From positions 7,254,001-7,318,000 of the forward strand of contig CAJFCV020000003.1 of the NCBI GenBank assembly GCA_904066235.2: a stretch of DNA of 64,000 nt, in the 5' to 3' direction. Shown here in pieces: positions 50,674 to 63,450 of this stretch. Below the pieces are notes generated by a model. That model did no database searches and was not told the DNA's origin. It worked only from the letters and a program-made list of their open reading frames with translations. Numbering within the stretch: position 1 is the stretch's first letter; each line of letters opens with the position of its first letter. Both the position numbers and the translations under genes were made by a program. This DNA is from Bursaphelenchus xylophilus (Eukaryota > Nematoda > Chromadorea > Rhabditida > Aphelenchoididae).

Positions 50674-50922
50674 TTGTGGAGCATGCTCGAGCATGATTAT
50701 TCTGTCCACTGGCGAGAATCTAATTTTAATTTCTTTGATTCAAATTCTATTCCGGATTTGAATAGGAGCTATTTGTTTGAAGCATTGCATCTTATAATAC
50801 TTTTATTCATTTGTTTACTATCTTTGTCTCGTAACACAACCGCCGTTTTCTTTATACGCGGTACTGCGCTTTGCATAAATCCTCCAATGGTTTACATTTC
50901 CAGAGCTCTAATAAAAGAATAA
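50674..50922 (+). pseudogene. Srt receptor fragment
   Basis: An 82-codon frame contains 'NFNFFDSNSIPDLNRSYLF', matching the N-terminus of the upstream Srt gene, and then 'FFIRGTALCINPPMVYISRAL', matching its TM2-loop-TM3 part, with the region between deleted. The frame then ends and no later Srt exons follow. It is best read as the remnant of a tandem duplicate. Confidence 0.7.
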
Positions 50923-51369
50923 TGAAAGAATTAACAATCATTTTTTTATTGGCTTGAACTTTGTAACCCACAAACCTTCAAACTTTGTTTTGGTGTGGCT
51001 TCACGTTCAGTCGTCTTGACTCGAAATTGAACCATGATGTACAATAAACGCCACAGGTAGAAATAATATTGATTTATTGGTATATCACCCGTTATCACAA
51101 GTACACATAATAAACAGTAAAATAATTGAGTGTTCTACTATTTGCAGAATGACTTAATAAATAATTTATATACAATAAAAGGTCTGGAGAATGGCAGTCG
51201 TTCAAATTAGAGGCGTTTGCGATTACAATTACAATTATTGTTGAGATCAAAATAGATTCTGTATACATATTTAAAAAGCGCAAGCAGTACTTTTAAGAGC
51301 TTGGAATGTTGTTAAAACCGTCATTGAGTGAGGATTTGGGATGCTATACAGCATGACTAATGTAACGAT

Positions 51370-54300
51370 CTAGGCGACAGTCTCTCGAAGATCTCCATTT
51401 GATGGGATTGGAGGCTTCCTGGGAGAAACAGACGCCCGAGGCAACTTCTCAATGGAGCCCACGGTCATCCAACTTTGGAAATAATGAGGGGCCAACGCTG
51501 TGGGAGGTGGAGTCATCTCCTCGGGCGATGAATCTCCAGAATTTATCCCAATCTCATACTCACTGTACTTGTCTTTGACCAAGGGAGGACAGTAGCTTGA
51601 AGCCGATCCATACATCAAACCGTTGGGGCGATCTCGTTTGTTATAAGAAGGGAGCTGATGGGCGGAATGACGGAGATACGATGGCATATGTTGTTGTCGA
51701 GGATGATCAAAGATCTGATTGGAAGAGGAATTGGTCCGATGGAAACGAGTGGGAGCAATATTATATGTCTAAAAAAGACATTATATTATGGTTCTTTATA
51801 TCTCATCAAAATTACATTATTTTAAACTTACATCTCTCTTTAGTGGCGCTCTTTTTGTCACCGATCCGAATTCATCCCCAAAAGGCATATGATCGCTACT
51901 TCTCCTCTTTATCCGACCATTCAGCGAGTTATGAGTTGCATTTCCATATTTCCCAACATAGTTCGAGTCACTCAATTTATCATGCACACTCACAGCACCT
52001 TCATTTAGCCTGGATATCTGGAATCCGTATCCATTTTGTCGTCGAACCCGATTTGTCCGACCATTTGTTGATCTCCAGCTGGCTTGTTGCAACTGCCGTT
52101 GCTCTTCGTTTACCTAAATTATCATAACTCTAACATTAATTACTTTAAGAACTTACAGAAACCGCTCCTTTTGTCTGTGGGGATATGAAAACACTGATTT
52201 CGGAGCCTCGATACGAGACGGAAACGCTTCTATTGGTTCCGTTTCCACTTGAAGAGGATGAACTATTGCTGGAGCTGGTCCCATTTGTCGCATTCATAGT
52301 TGATTTCTGGGAGAAATGACTGTTCACGCTCATGTTATCGATCTGGCTTTTGGGAAGCCAAACAAATTCCTTGGAAGTATTCTCTCCTTCACACACATTT
52401 TCACTGGCAAGGCTTCCATTGGAGGATAAACGAGCTAGCAAGGGCATTACCAACTTCTCATAACCATTGTGAAATCCTCGGAATTGCCCGCTGAGGATGT
52501 GATAAAGGCCAACAATGAGGATCAGGAGGAGAAGAATGGCCAAAAGAGGTTGAAGGCCGAGGGAAGAAGAGTTCTCTGGCTGGGAGTTGGTCACATTCAT
52601 GTCTAGAAGTGTGAAGTAAAAAAAATAAAAATTTATTCTTACGTATTTTCTCGGCACTGTCTACATAAATATGCTGAGTCTGCTGCACCGCTGACTTCAC
52701 CCCAGTGTCCAATATTGTCATTCCCGCAGCCAATGACGGCGTGTCGGGGTCGTCGCAGACTTTCGGAGCTCTCATTTCCACAGTTAATTTAATATCAGGC
52801 TTGTCCTCTAATAAGACCAATTCCACATTTGAACTTCCTCTTTGCTGCCCAATTTTCAACGCATTCTCATCAGTTGTGTAGATAGACAACGAATAAAATG
52901 TAGTTTCCACATCAGACAACAACTCCTTTTGTCCATCAGAATAGAAAATGAAGATCTCCAAAGTGGCATGCTGATATTTCTGAGCTAATAATCCATTTGT
53001 TCTGGCTATTAATTCGAATTGAGAGGCCAGTCCTGGCTTGGACTGCAGTTCCAATTGGACATCCGAGACGACTCTCACAAATAACTGGACAGCGGATACG
53101 GTATCTTTAGAGACAGCGAGATCGACTGCCCCATATTCGATATCATTCCCAGTGACTGATTTAATAGCCAGCCGAGCTTGGCCTGGATGATGGCCAATGG
53201 CCAAAACTCGGCCATCTTTTCGACGGATGGAGACAATTGCGGGGTTTGAGGAGTGCAATCTTTGTTGAGATATCTGGGTGACATCAAAGAAAAGATCGTG
53301 AGATCCTGAAAGATACGATTTTTCGCCGGTCTCTTCATCGACGATATGAAAGGCGGCAAGGACTCGGATCTAAAATGAATTATTAAGATAGAACAGCTCG
53401 ACAAATGTAATTCAAAAATTTATTTTTTGCTTACCTCAGTTTGTTGAAATCTGGCTTCACAAACAGATTGCGCGGCCTTTCTTTTTCTCCGCCTTGTCCC
53501 AAAATTCTCCCATCCGGCGATTCTCCAATCATTTACAGAGTTCAAATTCCTATCAGCGGCCCAGACAGTAATTGGCAGTTTTGGATACCATACCACAAAT
53601 GAAGCCGAAGCCGTCATATTTTTGTAGATCACTTCTATTTGAACATCTGATTTCCCTCGGAGTTCAGAGCCATCAACGTAGATGGATGTGCATGTTGGAG
53701 ACACTTTTATTATACGAGCTTCAACTGATTGGCAGTGCGATTTGTCGGTGATATCTTGGAGTTGACCGGCTTCAGTTACAACATAGATTCTCATGGTTGT
53801 AGCCACTTGAATTCCAGTCAACACAGCGGTGTTTATGAGATCACTGGTCTAAGATGAATAAAGTGAATGCTTCAAACCGTAGACCCTACCTTGGCCAGAG
53901 GAACCAGAGCATAAGCTCTGTCAGATCCAATATTTATGTTCTTCACAACCTTGTACATGGTCGCTTTTATTGGTTCTGTGGCTGGTGTTGCTTTTGACGT
54001 TGATTTCATGGGTATAACTTCATTACTTTCATCTAACTCCACGTTCCATTGTAGCTGAATTTGTGATTGAGTGGTTTGATTTGGCCGTAAAATGCTGTCA
54101 ATTCGATTTCGGAGTCTCAGAAGAACGGCGAAGATGTACTGCTCAAAACTGAAATTTCATGGATTCAAAGTGGTTAGCTTCAGCCGTAGTATTTGGCAGT
54201 TCAAAGATCCGTTTATATGACTTACTTTTCATCTAACGGCTCCCTTCCATTATAACTCAACTGGAAACTTGTGAATTTTCTTGGTTCGGTCACCGTCTCA

Positions 54301-55390
54301 ACCCTTAGCCTCCATGCTCTCGGATCCAAAGATGAAGCAGAGACCACCTCAAACCTGTCATCGACATAAAATCGGACGTTTAATTTCTCGAGCTCAGTTG
54401 AATTGTTAGTCGTTGAGTTTCTTTTGAAATGAAAAATCATCGCTGACATGGACTCCGTGATGAAAGTGATGTTTGGCCGAGAAAGGACGGTTAAATGGCT
54501 GAAGCGAGGGATATGAGAGCAAAAGAAATACTCACCCAACATCTTGTTTGTTGCTCATGAAAGCCCCAAGTTTCTCGACGGTTGACATCAGCTTCAGGCG
54601 TTGCCCAAGTAAAGGAAATTCAGGGGAAGAACATTGGCGTTTGACGGAGTAAGATACCGAAACAATCTGAAAAAAAGATTAAAGGGGAATATGAAAATAG
54701 TTTTGTTTTGGGAAATCCCTAAATTTACCTGTTCTTTTTTTTGAGCAGTTGATTTGACTTGAAACCAAGAGAACGGAACAACTTGTCTAATCAAACATGA
54801 ATGTTTGTTTGGATGCCGTTCATGGAAGATACAAGAGCCAGCAACAGAAGCACCAGCTTGGTTTGTCAATTGAACAGTTACACACAACCGATGCTTGAAG
54901 AGACTGATCCAAACGGGATCACGGAGAACGATGATATCAACAAATGGCCGGTCCTACAAATAAACATGGTAATCATTTTCGAAAAGAATTAATGTTTTGG
55001 CAATATTAAGCTCACCAAGTAAATCTCCTCCTTGGCTAATCTCACATTCACAGTGCAATGTAAATTTTGCGCCGCAGGGAACAAATGTTCATAGAAAGAT
55101 CTTCCTCCCATTCGCTGGGAGACAGTTTGGTCAGCGTTGAAAGCGCAACCATTTTGCAGATACAATTCAGTTATTTCTGTGGAATTTGGTAACGATGAAA
55201 AATAGGGATTCGGTTTATCGTCAGATCTGCGGAGAACAAAGGCTCCTGAGGGCGGGGATATCTGGACGTTTTGACCTAAAATATTCTTAATAGTTTCAAT
55301 GAAATTTGAAAAAGCACCAAAAATGATGACTAAATTACCCTTTGCCAAAAGAAATATGAATGGCAGTAGACGCAGAAATCGCTCCTTCAT
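51370..55390 (-). CDS. tmem-132: TMEM132 family single-pass membrane protein
   Basis: A type I neuronal membrane protein family thought to link extracellular contacts to the actin skeleton. Exons 55390-55339, 55275-55016, 54953-54729, 54666-54536, 54498-54226, 54148-53890, 53848-53435, 53369-52643, 52602-52157, 52113-51832 and 51768-51370 give 1155 residues in continuous phase. A signal peptide (MKERFLRLLPFIFLL) is followed by a long extracellular region with beta-sandwich/BIg-like segments. Typical TMEM132 sequences include 'FVVWYPKLPITVWAADRNLNSVNDWR', 'HATLEIFIFYSDGQ' and 'VLLEDKPDIKLTVEMRAP'. One membrane span ('LAILLLLILIVGLYHIL') is followed by a 300-residue polar cytoplasmic tail with a serine-rich tract. 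It converges on the Srt fragment. Confidence 0.92.
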
Positions 55391-56188
55391 AGTGTCGTGT
55401 TTATTTTCTACGTCTCAACCGGCCGTATAACCCTTGTCATCCTTTAAATTCTGAAAATTTAGATATAACCAAAATTAAATAAAAAAAATTAGAAACTTTA
55501 TCACGAATAAAGAGTCAAGTAAACCCTTCTAAATACGGTTCAAAAGATGGAAGTCCAATTTACATAATGGCCTGAGAACTCAAAGTAATCGCAAAAAGAG
55601 CCGCTCCAAATAAATTTGGATTAATCACGCAACAAATCCGGGCTTTCCAAAAAAAGATGACCTCGTGGCCTGTTTCGAATGTTTTCATCGTATATCGAAA
55701 ACCAGTGGCGATAACGTCCAATAAATTAGTCATAACACTAGTAATTCCTTGAAGATTACGGTACAAAATTGCATTATATTTTTTTACCGTAAAATTTAGA
55801 CTTTTTAGTGGGAAAAACAAAATTGAATTTGCTAACTGTAGCCTGCCACGAATGGGCTGTACTTCTTACAGTTAGTATTACTTCGAATAAATATAGCCAT
55901 AGCATGTGGCCATGTTCATATTTTTCGTAAAGGAATTTCCGGAAGACTCCATTTCTTTCAGATATTTTGAATACGGAGGTTGGAAAATTACGTATTCACC
56001 CGCAAATCTGGCCAAAATAAGACCTGGCCATGCTAATCTTGCTATTTCGATGGCATTGTGAGAAAAAAACGAATGAGAGATTGCGAATGAGAGAAAAAGA
56101 ACAATAAAAAAATAATGTCGACAATAAATCTGGACCAAAATAAAAAAGGGGAATTTGGTTTGAATGCATTTCAAAAGGACACGAATTG
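55391..56188. other. Upstream region of tmem-132, nothing recognised
   Basis: AT-rich, short frames only. Contains the 5' flank of the TMEM132 gene. Confidence 0.4.
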
Positions 56189-57074
56189 TACAGGGTGGGC
56201 CACTCGAAACTCCCAACCTCTTTTCAAGTATTTCTCCGCCAATAATGCACCAATTTCTATAAAATTTATATCAAATTGAAGCTGAGACACCCCATTTCTT
56301 GTCCACCAAATATGGCCCGTCTAACTTCACGGAGGTACCCGCAATGACCTTTTACATTTTCATTCCAAATTTTGGAGCCCGAAATCGGTGAAACTTAGAA
56401 ATTTTTTGGAATGATTTTCAATTGAGTTTCTCGGACTTAGAAAATTTTTGGATTACCGGCAAGAAAAAAGCCGACAAATTCGCGGAAAAATTTTAAAAAC
56501 ATTAAAGTTTACGTCCGTACCAAGTGTGTTAAACCCATATTTCAATCAGGCGAGGTACCAATTTGGGCGAATCAGAACGAAAGCTGTTTTCTCGGGCAAT
56601 CTAAACCTGGAAAGTTTCTGTGCATCTTCGGGGTGGATGTCCTCATGCATGCAGACAGTTTCGTCCATTTTTTCACATTTTGAAAAATTCCGAATAATTA
56701 AGCCTATTGCCCCAGAACACAAAATCAACACCTTGAAGAATAATTTTGACTATTCCGTTGACTGCCATCATTTTTTTCTGCTGCTTATATGAGTTTTATT
56801 TAGCCAAATGCGCGAACATTTTCCAATTCCGAGAAACTCAACTGGAAATCATTGCAAAAATTTTCTAAGTTTCACCGATTTCGGACTCCAAAATTTGGAA
56901 TGAAAATGTAAAAGGTCAGTACGGGTGCCTCCGTGAAGTTAGACGGGCCATATTTGGTAGACAAGAAATGGGGTGTCTCAGCTTCAATTTGATATAAATT
57001 TTATAGAAATTGGTGCATTATTGGCGGAGAAATACTTGAAAAGAGGTTGGGAGTTTCGAGTGGCCCACTCTGTA
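56189..57074. mobile_element. Non-autonomous element with very long terminal inverted repeats (mariner-like ends)
   Basis: The left arm starts TACAGGGTGGGCCACTCGAA. The right arm is its near-exact reverse complement, ending at 57074 with TTCGAGTGGCCCACTCTGTA. The arms extend about 250 bp each (roughly 56189-56440 and 56820-57074) with scattered differences. Both ends are at TA, as expected for Tc1/mariner insertion. The middle 380 bp contains frames on both strands (56448-56792 plus, 56731-56546 minus) that I cannot match to a transposase. Confidence 0.8.
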
Positions 57075-60000
57075 TTATAATATGAGTAATTAGTAGTACA
57101 GCAGTATAAAAGTAATAAGAAAGAAGTAAAAAAAGGTCTGCAGTGGTCTCACCCCCTCTAATCTGCATCTGTCGTTTCCATAAATATTGCGAGTACAATC
57201 TTTAATCCCACCCACTCTGCATTCATGCCTTCGGGCAACTAAATTCCGGAGGGCTTTGTAAAAAAAATGTAAAAATATACATGAAAATGACTGACTGGTT
57301 CTCAATTCCGAAGATGAAAAGGCCTATTGGAAGAAAGTACAAAGCAAATGCCCTAATTGCATTAAGGAAATTTTCGGGGAATGGGTCCAAAAAATGAAAA
57401 AAATTCCAGATTTTGGAAGTAGAATAAATATGCACTCATTATGTTGATTAATCCAACTGTTTTTTTTTGTCTATATAAGGCATGAAATCTGCTGAAATCC
57501 CTCTTACATCCTTGCAAATCTCCAAAGATCCGTAAAGATCTCTAAAAATCCCAACGGAAGTAATACTTTTTGAGATTTCACTGCTCAAAGTAGTACGCAA
57601 AATATAAAAAAATAAGCAGGCCGCAAAAAAATGTTCCGTCTCCGTTTTCCCATTCAAATGCCCTGAGGCATATTCTTTTTCCGAGTTAAGATACACAGTG
57701 GCCGTAGAAAAAAGATTTAGGACAGCCATTTTTTGCTTTGAGAAAAGGTGCGAAATTGAAAAAGATTCTGATGAACGAATGAAGTTGAAGGGGAGATGAT
57801 TGCAAAGAGGTAGTTGGCAAGTAAATTAAAGGATTGTGAGGGATTCCAAGAAGATGGGAGATACCAAAAACTAAAGTACAGTTTTTGCAGTACGTGCAAA
57901 GACAGAAATTGATGACTTTGTTTTGAAAACCAATTTTCTAACTTAAAGCAATCCATGACCATATCTTTGCAGATGCCAGAAAAGTAATCAAAAAAGTATA
58001 ATAAAAACAACGAAGGAAGCCTTGGCCATAAAAAAGAAATCAAAACAAACGGTGAATCCGCAACGTAAAGCGTACGAAAAGTGAAGGCAGGACGTGTTTT
58101 CCCTTTGATAAACTCCATATTTAAGCGCCCAAAAGTCTTTCTTTTTCACCGTGCATTCCGCAGAATGTTTGAAGGACAAGAGCAAGGAAAACTTTCCTTT
58201 CGGCCGTTTTTGGCTTTGTGGACAAAACGGCCAAAGAGAACGGAACCCGGCTTCACACAATTAGCTGCAAGAAAACGATGAGTTCGGGGGAAAAAGGCGT
58301 TCAGCAAGATGATTATACCTGCTTCTAAGCACGTTACTAGTCATAGAACCATTTTCCAGGAAACCCAGCTATTAATTTTGCCAAATTTGGACACAATACT
58401 CCTCTGCTCTAAAGTACAAAAAATCGTTGAAAATTAAAAGGCAAGACTGGCTCATTGAAGCTAGAAATTCAAAAGGGTATTTTTTAGGACAAAAGTTCAT
58501 AGAAAATTTAGTTACAACTTGGGTCCATTCTGAGCGGAATCTCTGGATAAAGCTACTCTCACCTATCGAAAAGTCTCTCTTCCAGTCAACTTTCGGATCA
58601 GAATGGCCACGAAAACGGCCAAAGAACGTGGGAAACCGAGTCCTTTACCGAGTCTTGAGACTTTATTTATTCATAGAGATGTCTCCCTTTACTTTCTTTC
58701 ATATCCTCGCAGATGGATGGAACTTTAATCGGGCATTCGAGTAGAAAACTGGCAATTACTGCAAAAGCAGACATACCAAGAAGGTGGCAGATTAACGCAA
58801 ACCTTCCGTTGGCCAATTATTTGATAAATAATACTTGCACTCGTATTTGAATCATCGAATAACCACGTCTGGACTGAGAGGATTCGGAGAAAATGAAGAG
58901 TAATATTGCAAAAATAAAAAAGTCTGCGAAAAGAGGATATTTGGAGACCTTATTTATGACAGTGACATCTGCTGAACCTGTTCCAAGAATTGGTTATGAA
59001 CTTAATATGACCCAGAAAGTCTACTCTTATAAGTAATTCCATGATCAAACTTATGTCGGTAAGTAATATCCCCAAGTCTAGCCTGGTACTCCCGTCCCAT
59101 GGTACCCCCAAGTACAGCCCTCTACCTCTTTTGGATAATCCTTCCTGTGGCCAGAGAAGTGACCAAGGCCATGTTTGTCCAATCCTTTTTCCCAACAAAC
59201 TCCTTTTTCGCCCTCAGGGGAAACAAAATAAATTGCTTTTCTCCAATCGCTGTATGAGGTAATAAAGATTTCTTCTTCGTAAAAAACTGTTAAGAAAACT
59301 TTCGATTCGTATCATGAAGAGAAATGATGACAAAAGAAATGACAATGGTCGAATTACGGAAGGGATTTACAAAAGATAACCTCTACAAAAGTGAAGTGAA
59401 ACAATATCTTTGGAGTCTCAAGGAACCTGCACGATGAGGCATCCGAAACGAAATGCGGGAACAATCGCTGAATCAGAAGTGTCGACTCAACGAAAAACTA
59501 ACAAATTTTATGCACGGAATCTTGTTTTCTGCGTCTTCCGAATGTCCATTGAATCAGCTTTTCGGCGCGTTATTGTTGGGGATATCTGCGAGGGAAGGGG
59601 CACAACATTGTCATACATAATGGCGGCGAAAGGGAAAAGCGTTTTTTTATTATAATCCGAAAGTATAAAGTAGCAAAAAACACTACGGTGGTCAACATTA
59701 ACTTTATTTTTGACAATTATATCAAAACTTCGAATTTTCATTAAAAAATGCGCATAATTTCCGATAATCCCAACTTTTTGCACAAGTCTGATGGCATGTT
59801 TAGATAACAGAAAAGAGGTGCCAACTCTCGTATTGGATGCGTCTGTTCCACCAAATCTCCTTGGTTTTTCAGCCCTCCCAATGGACATGACATTAAAAAA
59901 GGAAGCTCTCTTTGAAATAATAGTAAATTTATGAGTCTTTTCGAAAACCTGGTGGTCATTCGCAAAAAATGATGGAGCTGGGGTTTGGAGCAACTCCCGG

Positions 60001-63000
60001 ATGTTTTAGTGGGTTTGGGGATTAATGGGAGCTACTGAAAAAAGAGAAAAGGTCTGTTATCACAACAATAAAAAGTATTTTGGCCGTTTTGGCTTTACAA
60101 CCTTGGATATCCCAACCTTAATGTTGACATTACTACATAAAACACTTAAAGAAAACAGATTTGTAATCAAATTTATAAACAGGAATATAATTTTATCATT
60201 AACTTCCGTGCTTGAATTCTAGTAAAGTTAAGTAATATTATTAGCAAATGCAAGTGCTCTGAAAGGGAACTGGTTTACTTGTAAAAGCAAAGTTTGTGCA
60301 ACCTTTACTTACAAAGGAAACGCCCCGATGAGTGATCGTTTTACAGCGTCCACAAAAAGGGTTTGATGGGGAAGGATTTGGGAATAAAAAAACCATAACC
60401 GCAGCTCTCCAAGCGAAGGCATTCAAAGGCTTATCGGGCTCTCTGATAAAAGGTTAACAGGAATATTAATGGGAAAAAGTATGGAGATCGCTGTAAAATT
60501 GATAAAATCAGTTGACAATAAATTACAGAAAAACCTATCTTTTCTAACTTTGCAAAAAATAGTTTCAATGGATCTATAGGCATTGCGCCAAAGGATGTAA
60601 TTTTCAACGTTTTCTGATTGAAAGTAATGTTTTCCACCCGAAGTCGCAAAAAAAGAATTTTCTGCATTTTTCTGCCTAAAAATGCCTATGTTATCAAAAA
60701 TTTAAATAGAGATCTATGTCAATGTCATCAATTTTCCCCGTCAAATTTTGTCTCCTTACCAAAGATATTTTTAAACAAAGGAGTAACTGAAATTCGCGCG
60801 CGTTCGCGTAATAATAACATTGATAAAACAAAAATCCAGAATTCCGCAAAAAATGAAGAATCATTTCAAAAATTCGAACTCCCTCCAACTAAACTGGTCT
60901 CATCTCACGTAACAAATTAAAGAGAAAAGATACATGACAGTAATGTAAGTCCACTACTCTTCATTAACTGAACGGCTAATGACCCGAGGGAACCGGTTTC
61001 GCATCAGAAAAAGCATTCGATAATACCGAAGAAGATTCTACCGGCTTTTTCTTTTTTTGAAGTTGGCGAAAATGTAATTAAAATGAAGAAATGACGCTAT
61101 AAAGCAACTAAAAAAAAGTGGTTGTAAAGAGGCTTTCGAGCAGCCAAACAAGTTGCAAAAGTTTTGTAAACAAAGATTACAAATACGCGAGACAAAAGTA
61201 GAAAAAGGTAGCGGACAAACGAAGGAAGGGAAGATTTCTTTGAAGATTTCAACAACTTTTTCCCAGAAAAATGGGCTTTGCAACGTGAATTATGGCCGAA
61301 AGCGAATGTTACTCGGGAAAGACCAAAGACAAAGTAACCCCCCATCAAACGATGCTGAAGCCCTGGGGGCATTGGAATCCATCGGAATTTGAAAACAGGA
61401 AAAAAGATAAATTTTGACAAAACAAAAGTTCAAAGATGCCCTGAGGACAAAAACAAGTTATACAACGGAAAAGGGAGCTTCTAGATGTCGTGGTATAACA
61501 GGACTCTGAGTAAAGGACGCGCAGAGAAAAAAGGGAATAAATTTGAATAAATTAGCATAGGAATCGGTGGTTTTTTGAAATTCAAAAAGCCGAGAAGTCT
61601 TTGGTAAAACAGACAACTCATACTTCCAGCTTCAATAATACCCCTTTTCGAGTCTTCAAAAACTTGAATAAACTCAGATTATGCAAATTTTATCGGGTTT
61701 AGTACAAAAGATTTATGGAAAAGAAGAGAAACCCGCCGAATTGGTTTAATTAGACCGCATAAAGGACCTCTCCTCAAGATGAGCGTTTATGGCGCTCTCG
61801 ACTCTCGCGAAGACATCAAAAATGTGCGAAAAATAAATAAAAAACGGATGGCAAATGTCATGTTTACCGGCTTCCGAGGGTGGGATAAATATAATAGGAG
61901 TATAAAATTATTACTTTTTTAGGACACCGTAAATATTTGTTTTGTTTAGATTTTACAGCGATCTACAGTTTAGAGCAACAACCGATACTGTAGACAACAC
62001 CCTCCGAGACTTTTCAGTTTTTTTCGGAATGCGCTTGCTTTCTTCTCTTCATATCTCGCTAGCCGTTTGCGCTAGAAACATTTGGCATCTCATTAGAGTG
62101 AAAAGCCGCGTTTTGAAAATATAACTATTGTAAAAAATCCAGAAGTAGAAACTTCGCAATGACAATTGAAAGGATTTCATTAGTGCGTTTCTTGGTACAT
62201 TAAGGATATTTGGGCCCATACTGTATCTACCACACAATCCACCAGCCGTATTATGAAAAAAAGTCGCGGAGATCGGTTGCTGCTCTAAAGTACAATCTGC
62301 TGTGCGATGTTTTGAATGTGGAAAACGGAAAATAATCGTTTTCAAATTTCAGAAAATATGTAAATTTCCTCGGGAAATAAGCGTCGATTTTGGGGAGAAA
62401 GTCCATTCTTCTCTTTCCTCTCCGAATTTTTATGCGAAAAAGATTAAATTCCCAAAAAGGGGACTCGAAATAAAATGTTCCGGCCCAATTTTGTCCACAT
62501 ATCCATAAAATACTCTAATTAAATTCGTTGCAACTTCCTCCCTCCGAGGAATTTAAATAAACCCGACTCTTTTCCTCGATTACGATGCGATTAGAGAGCC
62601 CTGGAACTTTATATTTACCCGATTCCAAATTCAATTATGGTTGAAGTTTGATTAATTTGCAAAAAATAATTCGCATTTAGATTTTGAATATTTATTATCA
62701 TGACTTCATTGAAGATACGAAAGTTACCGGTACATTGAGGGTCGTTTTGTAAGCAAATATTAACAAGAGTGTATCGAGACATACCATCAGAGCGAGATTA
62801 CTGTAAAAGTCTGATGAATATTTTGGCATTCCATATAAGGCAACCATTTTATAGGGAAGGTCGTGGCGGAGAGAAGTAAAATACGACATACATTGAAAGC
62901 GGATGGGCGTATATCGAATACGAGGACAATTTGAGATATAAGGACAGGTAATTACAGGTATATGTATGTGAATCGGGCTGAGAAGGGAGTGCTCAGGTGC

Positions 63001-63195
63001 GGAGAACGCATTTTTAAGAACTTTGGCACATTTTTTGTGGTTAAGAAATCTTGGCCACTCCAGAAATTCCGAGGCTAAAGTCTTCAGATATTGATATTCG
63101 GCCTGCAGGGACCAATTTCCGAGAATTTCATAAAATTTTAAACCCCGAACTCTGAGCACATCCCCATAAAAAAGATCAGAATGCAGAAACCGCCA
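57075..63195. other. Gene-poor 6.1 kb AT-rich region
   Basis: Many short frames but none with family motifs or splice-consistent extension; the longest are 59508-59993 (minus, 161 codons), 57717-58118 (minus, 133 codons) and 62698-63159 (minus, 153 codons). The last of these lies directly behind the small acylated-protein gene and could be its 3' UTR or an unknown protein. No RNA genes or transposon ends recognised. Confidence 0.45.
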
Positions 63196-63450
63196 TCACA
63201 CCGGCGCTGCCGCCACTTTCTCCGTCTGATATATGCCTACAAACTTGTTCGTAGAGGGTATGGACATGAACGAGGACTTCTTGGAAATCTGATTCTCATC
63301 TTCTTCGAAGATTGTGGACAGTTTCTTCATCACCGATCCGTCTGCACATCGTATCTTCTCTACTTTGATAAGATGCCCATTTTTGGAGCGGGTGAATGTG
63401 CTGTGCTCGTCTTTGCTCTCGTTCAGCAATCGACAGCAATTAATACCCAT
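63196..63450 (-). CDS. Small protein with predicted myristoylated and palmitoylated N-terminus
   Basis: An 84-residue frame starting MGINCCRLL, where Gly2 followed by two cysteines fits the dual-acylation signal (N-myristoylation plus palmitoylation) of membrane-anchored signalling proteins. The rest is hydrophilic ('KDEHSTFTRSKNGHLIKVEKI', 'STIFEEDENQISKK') with no recognised domain. The start is 4 nt after a good acceptor (ttcactttcag), consistent with trans-splicing or an upstream non-coding exon. Further exons cannot be excluded, but the frame ends at a stop. Function unknown. Confidence 0.5.
   Translation of the reverse strand: MGINCCRLLNESKDEHSTFTRSKNGHLIKVEKIRCADGSVMKKLSTIFEEDENQISKKSSFMSIPSTNKFVGIYQTEKVAAAPV

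Noticed and set aside
59508..59993. 161-codon minus-strand frame
   Set aside because: Open but without family motifs, and overlapped by an equally unsupported plus-strand frame.
62698..63159. 153-codon minus-strand frame just behind the small acylated-protein gene
   Set aside because: No recognisable feature; could be 3' UTR. Kept only as part of the gene-poor region.
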